Shown: positions 7,586-11,022 of the stretch, piece after piece | How the letters are laid out: each line of letters opens with the position of its first letter | Position numbering within the stretch: position 1 is the stretch's first letter | DNA from: Ettlia oleoabundans | Taxonomy: Eukaryota; Chlorophyta; Chlorophyceae; Chlamydomonadales | DNA length: 11,022 nucleotides | Direction: 5' to 3' | NCBI GenBank assembly: GCA_019693395.1 | Contig: JAAMXP010000835.1 | Coordinates: forward strand, 7,663-18,684 | Translations under genes and position numbers: made by a program | The notes under the pieces: generated by a model | Databases searched by the model: none | Told to the model about the DNA's origin: nothing | What the model saw: only the letters and a program-made list of their open reading frames with translations

Positions 7586-10500
7586 ATGACGGGCTCCAAA
7601 ATGGGGGCTATTGGTGCGACAGCCCTTCGAGCCTCGCTGAAGCTTTGCATCGCCGGTTGTTTTGTCCTCGCGAATTATTATATGTGGGGTTGGATTCGTG
7701 TTTCATTTGAAACCCAGTTGGCGCCCATCTTCGACAACTGGGGCATCAAGGACCCCCGCTCAGGTGCGCTGATGGTAGCATGTGTCTATGCATGGAAGCA
7801 TCGATGTGCTGAGCAGTGCGGCCTCCGCCCCCTGCTGAAGCTGCCAAGTAATCCACCTGCTCCTGCAGGCGATTTGGGAGTCCTCAGGCTAAACGCTTAT
7901 GACACTGCTGCCATGGCACTTTTGTGGCTACCGCTGCTGGCCTCTGCGTACGCCACCTTCCTGCTACAGGTCATCCCCAGGGGCACAGGTGCGGCTAAAT
8001 GACCGTGCCAAAGCGCCGCAAAACTTGCTTTGCTTTGTGTGGGATGTGGCATGAGGCAGCATTGCAGAAGCGGAAGGATCGTTCCAACGCACCCAACTTC
8101 CACGATCAGCTGACCTTGCATTGTTTGCACCGTTGCAGCCCCAAGAGGCTACCGCTATGTAAAACGCCAGGTAAGGCACATAAGTAACATTGTTGCGAGG
8201 TAAAATGGTTTAAGTTCTTCTTTGCTGCACGCTGTCCAAAGGAAAAACTGTAAACCTCCAAAGCAAAGCAAAGAACTGGTTGTGAACAGGGGTTATGTAA
8301 CACACACACAGCAATGCTGGTTGGAAGCCTGTTGACGATGGCGAAAAATTCCAACAAGCAGGACAAGCAGCCAGCTTACTGTCATTTTGCGTCCCAATGC
8401 TGGCCAGCCCGCCATGGGATGTTTTTTTCAATCATTTTTGTGCAAACCCCCCACCCCCTGCCCACTCCAAACCCCGTGCGCCGCACATTTTGCGCCGTTG
8501 CTTGCAGTTGTCCCGCATCATGGCCTGGGAGGCGCCCCCTCGCCGCTTCTGGACCTGGTGGTGTGGAGGTATGAGCGGCAAGGACATGGTTTTCCTGGTC
8601 TTTGTAATCGCCTTCAACCTGAACTACTTCCTTTACAACTACGTGAAGTACAACATGCGGCTGGACTCAGGTGCGACGGGGCAGGATTGTTGGGCAGTTT
8701 TACTGGCATGCAAGGGGCTGGTGGATGCAACACTGCCACACATGGCTTGATGGCTCAATCCAGACTATTTAGCCGTTCATACTGAGGACTACATTGCTTG
8801 CTATATATTGCTTTGTGTCTAACAGTGGAGCTATAACTCTGTGTTGCATGTTGCAATGGCCGCAGCTGTTAATGCTGGCGTTGCGCTCCCAGAGCCCCGT
8901 TGGAGGCTGATGCTAGAGAAGTGCGTTTACCACTGGCACATGCTTGCCTCCTTACCATGCCCCACTAAACGCGCTTGCCCGCTCTGACCTGGAACCGCCA
9001 ACATCAGCTTACCCCTGCTCCCATCCTGTCATTCATTTCGACCGAATGCTTGCTGCTGATGCCAACCCACCTGGTTTCTACAGGGTTGCCTTCACGTTCG
9101 GAAACATGATGTGGCCATGCATCTGGCTCCTGTTCCTCCCCATTCCCCAGTCCTCTTTCCTGCAATGGCTGAGCGGCATGTCCTACACCGAGATGATTCG
9201 ATACCACAGGTTGGCACAAATGCCTTAGCCCGAGTGCATGCATTTGCACAACGTTGCTAGGCCGTTGCAAAGCTGGGCGCTTTGGAATATTACTGTTAAA
9301 TTAAATCAAAGTGCCCGGCAAGGCATGTGATTGCTTACTTTTCTTTTTGCTTCGGCCGCAGGTGGATGGGCCACATCACCATGATCTTGTTGTCCCTACA
9401 TGGCTGGCTGTACTACCTCTACTGGGCACTCAAGCAAGCGTGAGTACTCGAAATGTTGCAATTTTGCAAGAGTTTAAGCAAGGGTTTCTCAATAAATTGT
9501 GCACTGTGTTAATGGTTTCCCATGCGAGTCGCCAGGCAAAAACAGCTCAAATGCACGCCAGGTATATGCAGCCACTTGACGTGCATATGCCTGTGCTACA
9601 TTGAAAGCACTCCTGAGCCGTCATCCCCTGCATTGCCCAACTTGTATCCTTCACCCACCCAAAACACAATGCGCTTATACCTTATCTAAATTTCTTTCGC
9701 AGCTTCTGGGTCAATTTCATCGACTGGGGCACCTTTGACGCCGAAAACTTCCTTGCCGGCTCCGTGGCCTACGTCTTTGGGCTGGTGCTGTGGGCCACAT
9801 CCATCAACTGGGTGCGCCGCAAGTTCTTCGAGGTAAGCAGGTGTTGGATCGCGTGAGCTTACAATCGTAGCAGAACCAAATCAACAAATCCAATAAATGG
9901 TTTGCAAAGGGGAGATAGACATGCAACACCGCTAGCACGATCTTCTGCAAGGAAGCCCTCCTAGAGCCACCTGTTGCAGATTTACTACCGCTTCCACATT
10001 GTGTGCTTCCTGGGCTTCACTCTGTTCACCTACATCCATTTCTACCTAAGCTGGACCTTCTTTCTGCCTGGTGAGACAACTATAAACTGCAACAGGTGCA
10101 TTATGTTTGGCCGGTATTGTGGGCTGTTTGTTGTGATGGTTTGGGTACTTGGTCCTGAATCTTCCGAAAATGCTGCGTGAACTGCTACTCGTGGGTGCTA
10201 GCACCAATGGTTGCTAATGCAAGTTGTAGGCCACTCGCCAATAGTTGTAGCCTGACCCATCGTGGATGTATTGCCCTGAATTGGCAAGATCAGTGGTTCA
10301 TCCTTACTTCCTGCACTGTGTTCAACCTATTCATACTAATTGCAGGGCTGATGCTGTATGCCGTTGACCTTGTGATGCGTGGAGGCCAGCTCACCAACAC
10401 CACTCTCGTGACTGGGACAACCGTAGACAACGAGACGGGCATCGCAACCATGCAGCTCAAGACATCAAAGGTGACTGCCTCGCCGGCTGATGGGCCCTCG

Positions 10501-11022
10501 GATAGTGTGGGAGCAAAAGTGTTCTTAATACCTTTGCAAACCATCTGGCCGCATTACCGTTTTTGGTACGATACACAGTTGTCTGCTTGTGTGGTCTTTG
10601 ACAAGCTGGACCTGCATGCTTCAGAAAGATGGATTCCTTACGGCCAAATTTGGTTTGCTCCCACACTGGTACCCTGGCGTGCTTCCCGGCCCTGGCTTGC
10701 TGCCCTGGCCTGCAGGACATTAGCGCCTGCCCCATCCACGAGCTGTTCATGCTGGTGCCCAGCATCAGCAAGTGGCAATGGCACCCCATCACGGTTGCAG
10801 GCACCCAGCCTGATCCCACCGGTAAGCGTTACAAAGATGTTGTGGTACTCTGCAATGCAACTGCCATTGCAAAATGTTGTAGACGGAGCACAAGCGGCCA
10901 ATGTATTGTAGTCAGCTGCCCAGCTGCCATAGAAATGCATGTATTGCTTCTGTGCCTCTGTAGGCAAGGGTTCCATGCTGAGCGTCACTTTCAAGCGCTA
11001 TGGAAAGTGGACAAAGGTGCCC
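7586..11022 (+). CDS. Ferric-chelate reductase / NADPH-oxidase-family flavocytochrome b, 5' 12 exons (3' end outside window)
   Basis: Exons: 7586-7763, 7869-7988, 8139-8170, 8508-8670, 8866-8920, 9084-9209, 9362-9439, 9703-9832, 9980-10070, 10346-10470, 10716-10821, 10964-11022 and on. All introns are GT-AG and phases agree throughout, giving 421 codons so far. Predicted membrane helices lie near residues 18-37, 72-92, 137-155, 188-208, 226-247, 263-281 and 299-320. Two His pairs, H224/H238 in YHRWMGHITMILLSLH and H300/H314 in RFHIVCFLGFTLFTYIH, each have 13 residues between them, as in the two b-heme sites of FRO/FRE and NOX proteins. The FAD-binding domain begins near 367 with HELFMLVPS and HPIT (389-392, the FAD-contact HPxT/S motif); the NADPH domain lies beyond the window. 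These proteins move electrons from cytosolic NADPH through FAD and hemes to Fe(III) chelates or oxygen outside the plasma membrane. No EF-hand is seen before the first helix, which favours ferric reductase over a calcium-regulated oxidase. The start at 7586 is the first ATG of the exon; a 5' exon may exist. The 8866 acceptor and the small third exon are least certain. Confidence 0.9.

Noticed and set aside
7189..7710. 173-codon plus-strand open frame upstream of the reductase
   Set aside because: It overlaps the reductase first exon in another frame, crosses a likely intron and shows no recognisable domain.
10177..10911. 244-codon plus-strand open frame near the right end
   Set aside because: Only its middle part is real exon (10346-10470). 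It begins in one intron, reads through the next and enters the following exon in the wrong frame.
1..11022. CRISPR arrays, tRNA/rRNA genes, bacterial operon signals
   Set aside because: No regularly spaced repeats, cloverleaf or rRNA-like sequence was seen by eye on either strand, and the intron-rich genes show eukaryotic nuclear DNA.

Overview
The window looks like nuclear DNA of a green alga (Chlorophyta, probably Chlorophyceae). Both main genes are cut into short exons by introns of 100-340 bp. Donors are mostly GTGCG/GTGAG/GTAAG and acceptors mostly TGCAG. Candidate polyadenylation signals are the algal TGTAA. The proteins resemble plant and algal families. No bacterial operon, tRNA, rRNA or CRISPR structure is visible. 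Species cannot be named from the sequence alone.

Layout. (1) Positions 21-127 (+): the last exon of a small one-helix membrane protein, best matched to plant-type cytochrome c oxidase subunit 7a. (2) Positions 835-4728 (-): a 13-exon gene for a TrmH/SpoU-type RNA 2'-O-ribose methyltransferase, about 487 aa. I reconstructed it exon by exon, and the codon phase agrees at all 12 junctions. It carries about 181 extra residues after the usual end of the family. It converges on gene 1, and the two 3' untranslated regions may overlap. (3) Positions 5004-5789 (-): an open frame broken by one TAG. It contains a cytidine-deaminase-like zinc signature (H-x30-C-x2-C, within PCLFC) in which the catalytic Glu position is Lys. 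A TGTAA lies just after its stop. It may be a real but unrecognised gene, a pseudogene or a mobile-element remnant. (4) Positions 5790-7365: mostly unexplained DNA, with one short coding-like plus-strand frame interrupted by TAGs (6436-6720). (5) Positions 7586-11022 (+): the first 12 exons of a ferric-chelate reductase / NADPH-oxidase-family flavocytochrome b, cut by the window edge inside its FAD domain. Both pairs of heme-ligand histidines are present.

The genes do not form a pathway. Respiration (COX7a-like), RNA modification (TrmH-like) and plasma-membrane iron reduction (FRE-like) are separate jobs, as expected for neighbouring nuclear genes. The least ordinary items are the long C-terminal tail of the methyltransferase and the deaminase-like frame between the two large genes.
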